64,000 nt of DNA, taken from Trogon surrucura (lineage: Eukaryota > Chordata > Aves > Trogoniformes > Trogonidae). Numbering within the stretch: the stretch's first letter is position 1; the number at the start of each line of letters is the position of its first letter. The translations under genes and the position numbers were made by a program. Positions 14,098 through 26,450 of the stretch are shown one piece after another. The notes beneath the pieces were generated by a model. It had not been told where the DNA came from. It saw nothing but the letters and a program-made list of their open reading frames with translations, and ran no database searches. Location: the NCBI GenBank assembly GCA_020746105.1, contig CM036630.1, forward strand, positions 9,033,840 to 9,097,839, in the 5' to 3' direction.

Positions 14098-15879
14098 AAA
14101 TACAACTTAGTTTTATAAAAGTAGGTGCAGATAGGAAAATAATAAACTATGCTATTCTGTGGTTAGATTCAAGCACTGGATGTCAAGACTTTTAAGTTTT
14201 AAGCTTAGCTCTGTTATCAATTTGACATTAATATACAGGCTTGGCCAGGTTTCCTGAGTGATCTCTATCCATTTTCCCTTTAGTAACAGTAGGCTGAAAG
14301 AGTGGAGTACTAAGGAGTTGTTTGTTAATATTTGTAGACCATTTTGAGATCCATTTTTAATTTTTGTTCATGGACTGCTCCAGCAGTGATTTCATAGCAC
14401 TGAGGATTTTAGGCACATTGCAAGAAATAGATTTATCCTCTGTGCCTTTCTGTTCTCTAGGCCAACTCCTGTGTGCCAAGGAGGGCAGCAACAGAGACAA
14501 AGGATGGCAGTTTTCATTCCTGGTGCTTTTCCCAAATCATAGGAAAGGACACAGTTCCCAGGATGAGAGAGCATAATTTCATCTGATTAACCAATATCTA
14601 GGCTCCGTGTACAAGTTGTTTATGCAGTGAGCACTGGCTGCCTCTGCGATAAAGATGGCAAGGCAGCCAAAGGCAAACCTGCTCCATCCCTTCAGGAGGG
14701 AACTCGGCTCTCATAAATAGTAAGATGTCCCAGGCATTGTCATTTTGTTACCTGATGCCTTCAGATCAGGGCTGTGAGAGCTAGAACAGCAGCCACATCT
14801 GTATTTTAGCTTAAGCACTCATCTGAAAAGGAGAAATGCTCACCAACACAGGCCCCAGAGCTCAACCTTGAGAGAAGGAGCTTTGGCAGTTGCCCCTCTG
14901 CTTTGCTGTTGCATTCAGATCACCCAAACCTGAGCAGGATCTCTGGCATCTGGAGCATCAGCAGTGACCTTTAGACACGCTCATTCTGCTGCCGGTTGCT
15001 TTCCCATCCATATGCACCCTGCGTACAGATGGCCAAGCTGAGCATCCTGACCTTCTCCTCAACCAGTTCAGGTAATTAAAATAATTATATTAGTCTGTGA
15101 TGAAAACTAACATGCTCATGGATGAAAAGAGGATCTAAGCAGGAAAAATGTGGTCTTGTACTCTGCATAGAGGCAGTGCCCATCGATACATTTACTTTGC
15201 AGATGTGTGATGGTGATGGTGTTAGTCTGCACCTCTCAGAAGAAAGCAGCATTTCGCAGCTGACAGCAGCAAAGCTGGTGAGGAATGCTCTATTACAAAA
15301 TGTCCTGTGTACTTCACCATGTAATTGGGATCTGCTGCTGAGCTCCATTCTGTGGAAGCGTGTTTCTAAAGCATTTCTTATCACGATTAATAGGAGTCTG
15401 CCAAAGCGTGCCTCCCTTTCCCATTCTGCAAAACACTCTGACAGGAGAGTTACCATTTTTGCCAGCTGATGCCGTTTGTAACCACCCCTGTGCTAACAAA
15501 AGTGTACTCATCCCATAAATTCCCTATAAACTAAATATAGCTGAGGACAGAAATTGACAGTCTTCTTACTGAACAGAGAGTTTTGTGGGGTTTTTTTAAT
15601 AAAAGAGCTTTCTGAGAATAAAACCTGACATGATGCAGCCTCAAGAAGAGAAAGCAAATATTTATCAGCAGGAGGGGAATGTGAAGGGAGAGAGGCAACT
15701 GGTGGTTACTCAGGCTGGGCTGGACAGGGAATCATTCATGTCACTAGAATCAACACAACCTGGCAAAGAGGTTTCCTCTCTTGTTCTCTTTCCTCGTAAG
15801 TCCTACTTCTTCAGAACGATCCTTATGGCCTTTGAAATGCTTTAAAAGGTCAAACTATGCAGAAGGAAAAACTACAGAA

Positions 15880-15891
15880 GGGGGGGGGGGG
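15880..15891. repeat. G12 homopolymer
   Basis: Twelve consecutive G residues on the + strand. This is a length-unstable tract and a likely site of sequencing or assembly error. Confidence 0.9.
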
Positions 15892-17233
15892 AAGCAACAG
15901 AGAGAAAAACCATCGGTGGAAACCCGCTGAGAGGAGAATGTTGACTAGATAACTAATATCATATTAAGCAGAATTCAAAAGCCAGACCTGCCATGCTCAG
16001 CTACCAGAGAGTGAATAATTACAGGAGGGGTTCGGAGGTGAAAGCCTGTCTCCTGTAGAGGATGAGGAGAGGATAATAAGCTTAGCACACTCGAAAAGGC
16101 AGCCAAGGAAATCTGACCCCTTATCACACAGCTATCTGTAGAGCAGTAGATGAGATTAGGCCCATAATGGGATTGGTGCCACATGAAGCTTTGCATTTCT
16201 GACGTCGCAGGGAGGTTACTGACACCAATCCCTGCTAATTTATTGAATTGCCGCAATAAAAATGCCTTCCCTACTGAAAATAGCAGAGAGTAACTGAATA
16301 AATCTCCTGAGTAAAAGGGAATTCATTGCCTGAAGAGGATTTGCAGGGCACCACAGTTATTGAGTTAGCAGATTCAGAGCCGCCAGCTGCCCTCGGGAGA
16401 GCTTGAACTGAACCGTGATGCTTTCCCCGGCCGTCCCATCTCTCCTCAGCCCTGCAGGGAGCTGGGCTTGAACTCAGCATTTCAAAAGAAAGGGAAGTGA
16501 CTTGTTCACAGGTTGGGGGATTGCCTTCATGGGTTTGCCAAGCTAGCACAGGATTCAGAATAGAAGCAGGTTCCTGTGCTCCCACCTGTTTCCCGGAACC
16601 AGGGTGCCTGTAAGGCTAACCCTAGTCTCAATATGGTCACAATGGCTGGGATTACCTTAACTCGTCCTTCTTCCTCCCCATCTGCTCCTGGCAGAGCTAC
16701 TCCGGCACCCTGGAGGGACCACAGGCAGCAGAGGGTCCTCAAGGCTGGGAAGCAGGTTCTCTGATGATGTGAAGGATCAACAGCAGGGTGGGCTGCCCCC
16801 ATGTTTTTGGTGACACTTCCCCTCTTCTGACCTTTGAATGTCCTTTATGGGCCTTTTTTTCCCTTGGAATGAGCTTTGGGATGGTTGATTTTTCTCCCAA
16901 CAGTTTGTGAGCTTCTCAACATCTGCGTGGCCCAAGCCCATTAGTAACCTGGGAACTCTTGACAGCTATTGACAGAAAATACTGTTTAAGCAGAGGCTAC
17001 TGATAAAGCACAAATGGGTAGAAGTTGGCTGTAAACAATTACTGTGTGAAAATCATGTGATTATAGTAGCATTCAAAAGTGAGTCAACTAAAGTAAGACT
17101 GAAGAAAGAAACTGAAGAAAGAAAGATGAAGAAACTTGCACATAATGCTGTGGGAATTGTTTCTCAGGGAACAGCAGATTTACAATCCTTTTCCCCTCTA
17201 AAAAGGCTGAGTTCTTTGAATCCTTCAAGACAC

Positions 17234-17280
17234 GAAAAACCCACACATTTTTTGTGGGTGGAAAAACCCACACATTTTTT
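17234..17280. repeat. Direct 20-mer repeat flanking a shared hairpin arm
   Basis: An identical 20-mer (g, a5, cccacaca, t6) occurs at 17234-17253 and 17261-17280. The 7-nt spacer contains gtgggt (17254-17259), which is complementary to acccac in both copies (17239-17244 and 17266-17271). The middle arm could therefore pair with either flank, giving two mutually exclusive hairpins. It is probably a local duplication; no function is implied by the sequence alone. Confidence 0.8.
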
Positions 17281-20200
17281 CAATATTTTTAAAATCAGAG
17301 GGTCTGTTTAGGGGCTAAAACCAAAGTGATCACATTTTAATTTCGAAATATCCTTTGTTTGCAAAGTTGATCTGTCCTTTGAAAAACATAAAGCAAAATC
17401 ATAGGTTTTAAAGTGTTAAATTATCCAAAAGTGAAACAAAACAAAAAGTTTGGATTGATTCACAATAATAATTTTTTTTTCATTTCAGAAGGAAATAAAA
17501 ATGTTTTCATTCAGTGTAGGCTAACATTTTTATTAGATTTTTCTATTCGTGCATCAATCAAAAAAAGCCCTCTTTTTTCATCTGTGCTAATTAAGAACAT
17601 TTTTGGCAGGAGCTGGGCTTACTCCTTGCAGATGATTTTCTTGTTCACCTTGCTAGGAAGATGAATGGACAAACGGATAAATGAAGCAGCCGTTCTCACA
17701 GGAATGATGCTGCAGGCACACAGAGCTCAGCTCTTAGCTCCCACAGCAGCCTTCAGGTTCAAATCTTTCTGTCTGTAGCATGAAACTTGTTTTAAATGCC
17801 CCAAATACAGTGCTGACATGGAATAATTTAGACATGGAGTGAAGGAGGGGTACAAACACAGAGGGAGTGAGGGGCTGAGTCATGTTCCTCAGCCAAATGG
17901 TAAGTCTGGAGAGCAGAAGATGGAGTGTGTGGAGTGAATCCTGCAGGGGACAGATGCTCTTTTTCTCTTTTAAAACACTGGATATTCTACACTGAAGATA
18001 TCTCAGAAGAGTGCTTGACCCCCACTGTCAGTTCTTTAAAGAAGCAGTCTTCCCTGACACCAGTAACCATTGGCATGAACTGTTATGAAACTCTTAGCCT
18101 TGCTCTTCTTAGTAACAGGATTTTTCAAAATAAACTCAAACACAAACATTTAACCAGAAGAGGGTTCTACTCTGCAAAATAATCTTGCAGCCAAGTGCAA
18201 ACTTAACTCTCAGCCTAAAGCACCACCAAGCCCTCCAGTAGCACTGGTTTAATATCATATTCTCTCCTGCAAGAGGCAAGACCAAGGAGAAGGACTTAGC
18301 TGAGGACCTGGCCTCCAAGGCGAAACCAGCCAGGCTGCAATCTCCTTGCTCCCAGAGTCAGCCTCTCAGTTGTTTGGAACAAGAGTGAAAGGTTACCTTT
18401 TTGATGTACATGCTTCTTGCAGTCTTTTTCCATTGGTATAAAAGATGACGCATAAGGAAAAAAGCAATGAAGAAGGCAACCCTCCCTTCCTCCCTTCCCT
18501 CCTCTCATGTAGTCTCCTCCATTTCTTCCTAGTCATTTAATTGGAAAGCATATTTGCTTGTGACGCACTCGAGATATCATGTTCCCTCCTGATTGTTTCC
18601 ACTTTGTTTGCCTATATATTAATTCTTACAGCTCACTGCCTGTCTCTACAAAAAAGGTCTCTGCTTGAGAAGACAACCCCTCTGCCAGCCACCCATGTCA
18701 CGTACCGTGTGATGCCACCTGGCTTTCTCACCACATGGCGAAAGAACACCTTGTTTAGGGTGACGGGTTGGGTTTCTACACCAATGTGGAGGCAGTCACA
18801 AGGCTTCACGGAAGGGATGACGGACATGTCCGTAATAGGAAAAACAGGATGTCTGTTATTCCTGGTGGTAATAGATCTCTGCAGCCCCAGAAAGAAGGAT
18901 TCCAGAACCAGGACATCTTGTCCCTCTTCCTAGGCAGGCAAGTGATGTCCTTTATAGTGTGTCTGGTAAATGGTCTGGGGAACTCCTCAGCCCTGGAAAA
19001 GTGAGTAGCAATCAGTAGCAAGGTAACATCATTCCTCTGCAGCAAGAAGGATGGATCCAGGGTCCTGAGGAGGCAAATGGAGGAAACATCCTATCCCTGC
19101 CCTCAGGTAGTTCCATCTCAGGATGGGAAGTACTCCTTTAAGTGTCAGTGCTCCTGATCTGTTATAAACATGCTCTTGAGAGAGCTGGCCCTCATCTTGC
19201 AGTGACTGACAGCCTTGTCTGGATCAAGTGTGGCTCAGAGATTCATCTCTGCTTTATCTGGAGTTTTCTCTGGTTCATCAGTGCCTGTGTTTTCCTTTCA
19301 TCTTATTTATCAGCCTTCCTGTGCTAGGCATACCCCAATTTTTCCCTTCCTTAGCACACAGGCACTAACACGCACACACATGCTCACACACAGACCGTGG
19401 TGGTCCCGAGGCGCCCTGGGCTCTGGGGTCCCAGGCTGCAATCCTGGCCACGCTTGGCTGCAGATCATCCCTGGGTGGGATTTGGCCAGTACTACCTCCA
19501 TGATCCTTTGCAAGCTCGGTGAAAGGACACCAAACGTGCGAGCCAGCACGTACAGAAGATGGACCATTGCCCTGCAGCCTTCAGGGTGCTGCACACACGC
19601 AGAGCACCCCTGTGCATCTTTGGGTTGGCTTCCTCATCTAGAAGGAGCTACTGGCCCTCTGCTCGACTCCAGCAGGCTGCCTGGGCTGAAGTCATTCTGC
19701 AGCTCTCCGAAGGCTGGATGGAGAGCTGAGCTGAGTTATTCCCTCCACATCTGCACCGTCCAAAATCTAAAAAGTTAATGGTCATGTGGCGTGCTCTGCA
19801 GTCCCCTCCTCGCTCCCTCAGAAGGACCTCTGAGCTGCAGTGCCTGTGGATGGTGCAGAAGAAAGCCAGTGCTCAGCCCTGTGACACTTGTGCACATCGT
19901 CCTGAGCAAAACTCAAACTTCCCCCACGCTGATGCCCGAAGGATGCAGCAGTGCAGCGCTATCCAGAATAGCATGTGCATTTAGACAGCACCACCCTGCG
20001 TGTCCGTGGCAGAGCCTGGTGCTCCGGGAAAGCAGCAATGCCTCCAGGGTGCTTGATTTCAGTGAGTGGTGGCCACTGAGGTGTGGATGTGAGAGCTCAG
20101 CAGAGAAGGCCACGGGCTCCCCATCAGCAGTGGGCAGGTAGCAGGAGAGCATCCACGTGACTGCGCATCCCCACAATCACCTCCCGGCTGCGGCCGCCCT

Positions 20201-23200
20201 GGCTTTGGCTGGAAAATGGGGAACAAAACATGCCAGAGAGACAAGAAGGATGTGACTGCCAAACACGCACACCCCGTCCTTCTTCATCGAAAAGACTAGA
20301 GTGAACAGAAACATGGAGAACTTTGGAGCCAGGAAAAGACATCTCCTTCTTTTTCTGGCTTTGGACTGGGGGGAAATTATTATTCTGCAGATGGTGACAA
20401 AAGAAACTTCTTCTGCCAACCCCCTGCTGGGTGAACAGATGCATGATGTACGTCCTTGTAAGCTGTGCAAAGCTGTAGCCCTCAGCTGAGGAGGTTTTTG
20501 TTCTGCTTGTTTCAGACTGCTCGCATCAGGTCCCAAACAATTACAGAGATAGAGCACTTTGTCAAGGCATCATCTCAGTGAGTCTGGGAGCACTTCAGAA
20601 ACTCCTCCGTGGCTTCTGGGAAAAGAACAGAATGAGCTGATTGACTTTCAGATGTTTCTGCATTTGGAAAAAAGAAAGAGTGCATTGTTTTTAAATGCTT
20701 GAAATTACTATTCTGCTCTGTAAGGCTGCAGCTCCCACCAAGCTGCGGAGGGGGAATGACAGCCACCTGCTTCATGGGGAGAAAAGGAGAGGACAACTGC
20801 TGTGCGGAGGAGTCTCTACTGCACTCGATAGCTCTTGCCATGTGGTTGGGGTCTGTGCTGCCCTGTCAGCTCATTCCTGCTGGTCACGGGGACAGCAGAG
20901 ACTTTAGCACCTCTTGCCCCACTTGTCTCTGTCGTGCTTTTCTGCACCTCCTTGTTGCAGGCTGGTCCTTCACCTCAGAACGTTCCTTTGTGCGTACCTC
21001 AGCCCGCTCCTGCATCCCAGCCTGCTGTCACTGAGTAACACTGGCCTTTTCTGAACAGGGGGGATGGGGTGATACCTCGCCCTGTGCTGTGAACGGAGTA
21101 ACTCTCATCAATTCGCTTTGGCTTGCTGTGAGTCATCTGACATACTTGTGATCGAAGAAAAATTTGATGGCGTTTTCTTTTCAGAGGCAAAATTCAGTGA
21201 ATGAAGTCAACATTTCAAACCCATCTTCCCATGGGCAGCCCAGCAATGCCCTTCACTGCAAGTGGGTGCTGCCACTCCTCCTGCCACATGGCAGGGCTTT
21301 GATGACAGCCAAAATCAGACTGGCACAGTGATTTTTCCCTTCCCAGTACATTCCACCTCTTTCTGCAAGCTTTCATAAAGATAGTTTCTGGGTTGCTAGA
21401 CCAAAACCACTCAGTGCTTCTCCAGTCTGTTCTAATATATAGGTGTGTACCCAAGTGGGTGCACAGATGCACACGCAAACATGAAAATATACGTATATAA
21501 AACATATTCCTTTAGATACGCAAATTAAAACTCTCTTAACTGTTTTTTGGGGGTTGGGGTTTTTTTTTCAATTTTTTTCACTGGCCGGTAAACAAGGCAA
21601 AGAAAATATTCTGCATCCAGGGCTTCCCCATGCAGCAGACAGAGAGACAAAGTCACTCCCTCCTGCTTTTAAACAGAATGTCTCCAGCTAATAAACAGGA
21701 AGAAACCTCTTCTGGTCAGCAGAGCCCTTCCCCGGTGAATGTCTCCCCTGGACCTGCTCTGTTAAGCCCTTGGGAACTTGGAAATGCTTCAGGTGTAAAA
21801 ATAGCGCCTGCAAAGTCAGCAGCCAAGTCCCGCTCCTGCCCAAGTTGTATGGCGGGATTTTTTTTTGTGGTTTATTTAATTTCCCAGACCTGTTCCAAAC
21901 TCTATGAACGGAAGCAAGGACTCTCCCTGGCCATCTCGGCATAGGAAATACTAAAGAATATTCTACCTGAGCCTAACCTCCCACTGCAGGGAGGAAAGAG
22001 CAAAAATGGATTTCCTGGTGAATTGAGCTCCTATACACATTGCTAAAACACCTCGAATGGCAGCGGTCCCGAGGAAGCACCCAGTCCTCGGCAAAGCTCC
22101 TGCCCCCGAAGCCAGACTCAGGGTCTCCCCAAAGCCCCCTCCTATCGCTGCTCTGCCTGGGCAGCTCTTTGGTGACTCCGTTTTCTGTGCTGTTTGCAGG
22201 TTAAAGCCTTCTCAGAGGTAGGCGGGAGTTTTCCCCATTATGGAAGACACTTCCAGGTTTCCCAGCGGTCATTTTTGCTCTCAGGGCACTGCAGGAAAGG
22301 ACAGGGATGATGGGCAGCAGGGCACTCACTGGGGAAAGCTAAAATCCATGAATGTCTCCCTGGGGTGGATGTAATAAGCAAATATATTAGAGGCTCTTCT
22401 CTCTCAGCATTCCCTGCTCAAAACCTGAGGTTTGGTAAATGCTTCTAGTACCCCCTTCAGAACCTTTCCCAAACAAAAGTTCCTATTTGAATAAATTGGC
22501 ATTTTCTGGAAAGAAAAAAAAACAAAGCTATTTCTGAAGAAGAATTTCAGAAGTCTCCATTGTCTCAGCCGCTAATAGCCTGTACAAGTTGAAAGCCCTG
22601 AAGATATCTGATTGTGTTACGTTCCTGGCATCACTTGCAAATTGTTTGCCCAGCAATGCCTCGAACAGATCAGGGACAATTCTGGCTACTGCAGCAGAGG
22701 AAAACAATAGCAGAGTGTGTCCTCTTCTGCTGCTTCTGAGTTGTTCAATTAGAAAATAATGAAGAGAGAATTGTTTTTCTTTGGCTATGCAGTGCAAGTT
22801 ATTGGTGAATAAATAAGCCCAAAGGCCAATGGATGAAGTATTTATTGATTTTTGCAGTGTTTATTTCTGAGTTAATCTGCAACCCATATAAACAGGGAAA
22901 GAAATTGTATGAAAACAATTTGAGTAAAAATATTATTGCCTCTTTCTATGGGGTGTTCAGTGGGTTTCGTTGTTTTCACTTCTGACAGTGTAATTTGATC
23001 AAATCTTAGCTGTTGCAAGGCAGACCCACACAAATTTTATAATTTGCTTTAAAGCACGTAGACGCCATTTTACAAAGCTAAAATTAAGAAGATGCAGAGA
23101 TGTAGCAAATGCATTATCTCTGCTCCCTCTGAGACCACCTAATAGTCCCTTCTCCTGTATAGATGTCTGGATGGGATTCCTGAATGCACAGCAAGCTCAC

Positions 23201-24066
23201 AATGCTTGTTCTCAAATTTTCAGTAATGCAAAGATGACAAGACTTAATACAGGAGACTGCTATGCTCTTGACAACTCCATCCGACTGCACCATCTGCCAG
23301 AGGTCCCCAGCTAATTAGCTATTGATCTAAACTTTGGGGGGTTTTATTAGAACCCCGTAGGTGTCACATTATTGTTAATAGGGTTTTAACATACAGCAGA
23401 GAGAGAACTGGCTGTGAAGATGAAATGTTGAAGACGAAATGTCAAAAATTATCTTTTCTCAAGAAGCATGACAGTGTTTGCAAGGCAGGCTGCGAGTGCA
23501 GGTGTGCTATCCCAGTGGTGTTTGCCATAAGCACTGAGAGGTTCTGACACTTTACAGGATCCCCAAAACACCGCAGGTCCCTGATTCCTGGTGTTAAAAT
23601 ATGTTTTAGGGCCTTTTACTACCTTTAAGCTAGCTAGCAGCTCAGTAGATGCATCCTGTGAGGACACACATTGCAGAGCAACAGAGAGGAGCAGGGGGTA
23701 GCACTGGGCTGGGTTTCCTGTAGCGTACACAGAGGTTCTGCAGAAGATCTCAGCAAGCATCTACCCTGCTGAGGCTGCATGTGCCACTTTTTCTCTGGCA
23801 CGGAGCAGGAATACAAATGGGGAAGAGAGACACCAAACATCTGATCACCAAGGGGAACAGACTGGCCTCAGCACAAGGCATTTTGAGCAGTTCCTTCAGC
23901 CTGTTTCCTGGTCTGAATAATTAAAGCTCCCTGATGGTTTGAAAGAAGGAACATGCCGTATGGTGAGCTACCGTTCCCATGTCAACAACCCAAAAGCATC
24001 CGAAAGGACACTTCCTCTCCTCTCATATCCAGGTCACACTTCTTAGCACTTCTTTGCTAAGCACTG

Positions 24067-24112
24067 TTGTTGGTGGTGAACACACAGGGTTGTTGGTGGT
24101 GAACACACAGGG
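24067..24112. repeat. 23-bp tandem duplication
   Basis: Two perfect adjacent copies of a 23-bp unit (ttgttggtggtgaacacacaggg), followed by the first few bases of a third. The perfect identity indicates a recent slippage or duplication event and possible length polymorphism. Confidence 0.9.
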
Positions 24113-24919
24113 TTGTGTGCTGCTGCCAAACAGAAACCAGCCAGCACTTCTGAAGCAGATTCCAAGTGAGAGATGCTGGAATCTATTAAATAAATACAGA
24201 AAGACAGGTTTAAACAAGCACAGCTGAAGTGGCACAGTACATCTAGCTTCCTGTCAGAGCCTTATCTAAGTCAGCCTTTCTATCTTTGTTTCTTTGCTGT
24301 AGTATGTTTTCTTTCTTTGTATTGCACTTTCTGGCAGTAGTTCTCTAGCTTCAACTCCAGCTCCCTTCCTAAAGGTGCTTTAGCACACCGGGAGATGACA
24401 TCCTCATTGCTACAGCCTGAGTGGCTGACAGCAATCAATCTTTAGATCCAAAAAAGCCATGCGGTGAGGATGAAATTCAAAGTCCTGTGCCTTGGACATT
24501 TGCCTGCATAAAACGAGACAGTGGGGAGTTTTGGTGCTTTAGTACTTCTCTGACACAAGGGCTGAGACAGGCAGCACCACAGCGTGCTTCAGAGAATTAG
24601 ACATGGTCTGTCCTTACAGGAGCTTTCCAAAGAGCCCCATGAAGCTTTTCTGTGCTAAGCCCTGCCGTGCTGATGTTCTGGGTCCAAGGCTGCTGGAAAG
24701 CTTCCTGATCTTTCTCCAACTAAAAGAAGCCCATTATATGAAGAGCCACAGGCCAGAGTGGAGGGAAATTTATTTCCCTGCCATTATCTGCTGCTTCTTT
24801 CCTGGTTGTGCTCTGCCCTGCCTGCCCACACTTCGGCTGGCAGTAGTGCCAGGTTTACATTGCGTTGGCATAGTGCCCTCCTGGAGGAGTTCTGGTCTCA
24901 CAAGGGCTTCTTAGTGATG

Positions 24920-24937
24920 TAATAATAATAATAATAA
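24920..24937. repeat. (TAA)6 microsatellite
   Basis: Six perfect TAA units on the + strand. Confidence 0.9.
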
Positions 24938-26382
24938 GAGCTGGTCTTGTTACCCTGGTATCTTAGTACACACGGCATGCTTTGAAAGTTTATAGTCCAG
25001 CGATGCTATTAAAACCCCAGGCAGTCTAATTGTAGTATTAATTCTCAGCTGAAATAGCACATCATCAGCATCACTGGGAAAGTACACAGAAAAACCCTGC
25101 CTGTCTGTCGAACTCCTTGGGTGCTCTGGGTATACAAAGGCCATTTACATTCAGGTAGGCAGAAGGTTGGTTTACGAAATTTTATGCTTCCTTTTTATCT
25201 AGGCATGACAGCTGAGCCCCGGCATGCATCACTGTTTTGAATGTTACAGTGTGAGTGGCAAGAATAGTAAATAAGAAGGTGCTAGCAAAGACTCAGTACT
25301 TAAAATCTGGGGCTCTTAATGATGAGTGTCTTGAGTCAGAAGAGTTGGAGGAATGGATTTATTTTAGACGTTTAAAACAGGGATATTTAAAGTCCTGGAG
25401 ATGGAGACAACCATGCCTCCTCTCATATCACTTCACGGTCTGAGTACAGGGTGAATGCACATTATTAACACCGAGCTTCAGATCCCACCCCTGCGCAGTT
25501 CAGTTCAGCCCAGCACAACCCCACAGGTTGCAAGAAGGGGCAGCGAGTGTTTAATTAGTCATTTGAATTTGGAAAACCTAAATCCATATGAAGTTTGGGT
25601 CTCGCATGAGGAATGACATGGAGCACCCCATTGGAGAGAGCCCAGCCTCCTCCCAGCCCAGTGGCTCTGATCTTGAGCACCACTTGTGAAGTATTGCAAA
25701 AGAAATGAAATCTGCAGGGCCCTCTCCCAGTTTGGAATGGGGATTGGCAGAGCAGAGCTCTTTGACAGCCTTTTTCCAGGAGCTGCCAGCAAACACTGAC
25801 AGTCAGCTCATGGCTCTCTTCCCCTACACACCTGGGGAAGAAGAATCACGCTCTGATCAAAATCCTCCTCCCACCCTTGCAGTAGGGTGATGGGTCAGAG
25901 GGCTTCAGTCAGCTGTGGTGGCTTCTTCCCTTCTCTGTGTTGGCCTTGTTGATTCAGTCACACTCATGTATTTGCCGCATGTGGCTGGAAGGATGCTGTT
26001 GGCTGTGGCAAACTTGTAGCACATCACACTTCCCTCGTGCTTTGTGCTTGTTCTGCTACTCTGCAGCTGGGAAGCAGTGGAAATTCGTTGTGGCATATTG
26101 CTTATATCGTAGTGAACGTAGCAGAATCCTTTGTCTAGACTGTCCCAAAAAAATCCCATTCCACTTTAGCCTTATTGTTTAGGCCAAAAAGAAGAAAGTG
26201 GATGATTTTAACAGTGGTGAACACTGGGGTTCTCTTCATTACCTGCAAGGTGCATCCCCAAGGCTATTCTCACTCCCAGCCATGCTGCTATGGCCAGAGA
26301 AGTCCTTCTCCATCAGTAGATGGGAAGCAGTGGACATGGCAGGAGCATGAGAGAGATCACGCCATTCTTCAGGCTACTCAGC

Positions 26383-26450
26383 AAACCTCACTTGCAAAAT
26401 GGGGTGAATGCAATTTGTTGTCTGAAACAGTGTTTTGCTGAGGATGAACC
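26383..26450 (+). mobile_element. Possible MIR-like ancient SINE core fragment
   Basis: The text 'cctcacttgcaaaatgggg', an AT-rich spacer, then 'gttttgctgaggatgaa' follows the order of the MIR 3' half (cctcatctgtaaaatgggg, spacer, gttgtgaggattaa). This is an old, diverged match recognised from the family's core pattern. MIR-type SINEs predate the bird-mammal split, so finding a relic here is plausible. Confidence 0.4.

Larger units (their letters stand above)
14098..26382. other. Intergenic, no supported gene; scattered short repeats
   Basis: A 12-kb stretch without a supportable gene. It contains a G12 run (15880-15891), a repeated 20-mer with hairpin potential (17234-17280), a perfect 14-nt palindrome (18820-18833), a 23-bp tandem duplication (24067-24112) and a (TAA)6 microsatellite (24920-24937). 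The 187-codon frame at 19215-19778 lies in locally GC-richer DNA and shows no domain. The 16950-17660 and 22450-23100 stretches are AT-rich and free of recognisable repeats, and are candidates for conserved non-coding sequence. Confidence 0.5.

Noticed and set aside
19215-19778. 187-codon + frame
   Set aside because: Overlaps other frames on both strands, no recognised motif, locally higher GC lengthens chance frames.
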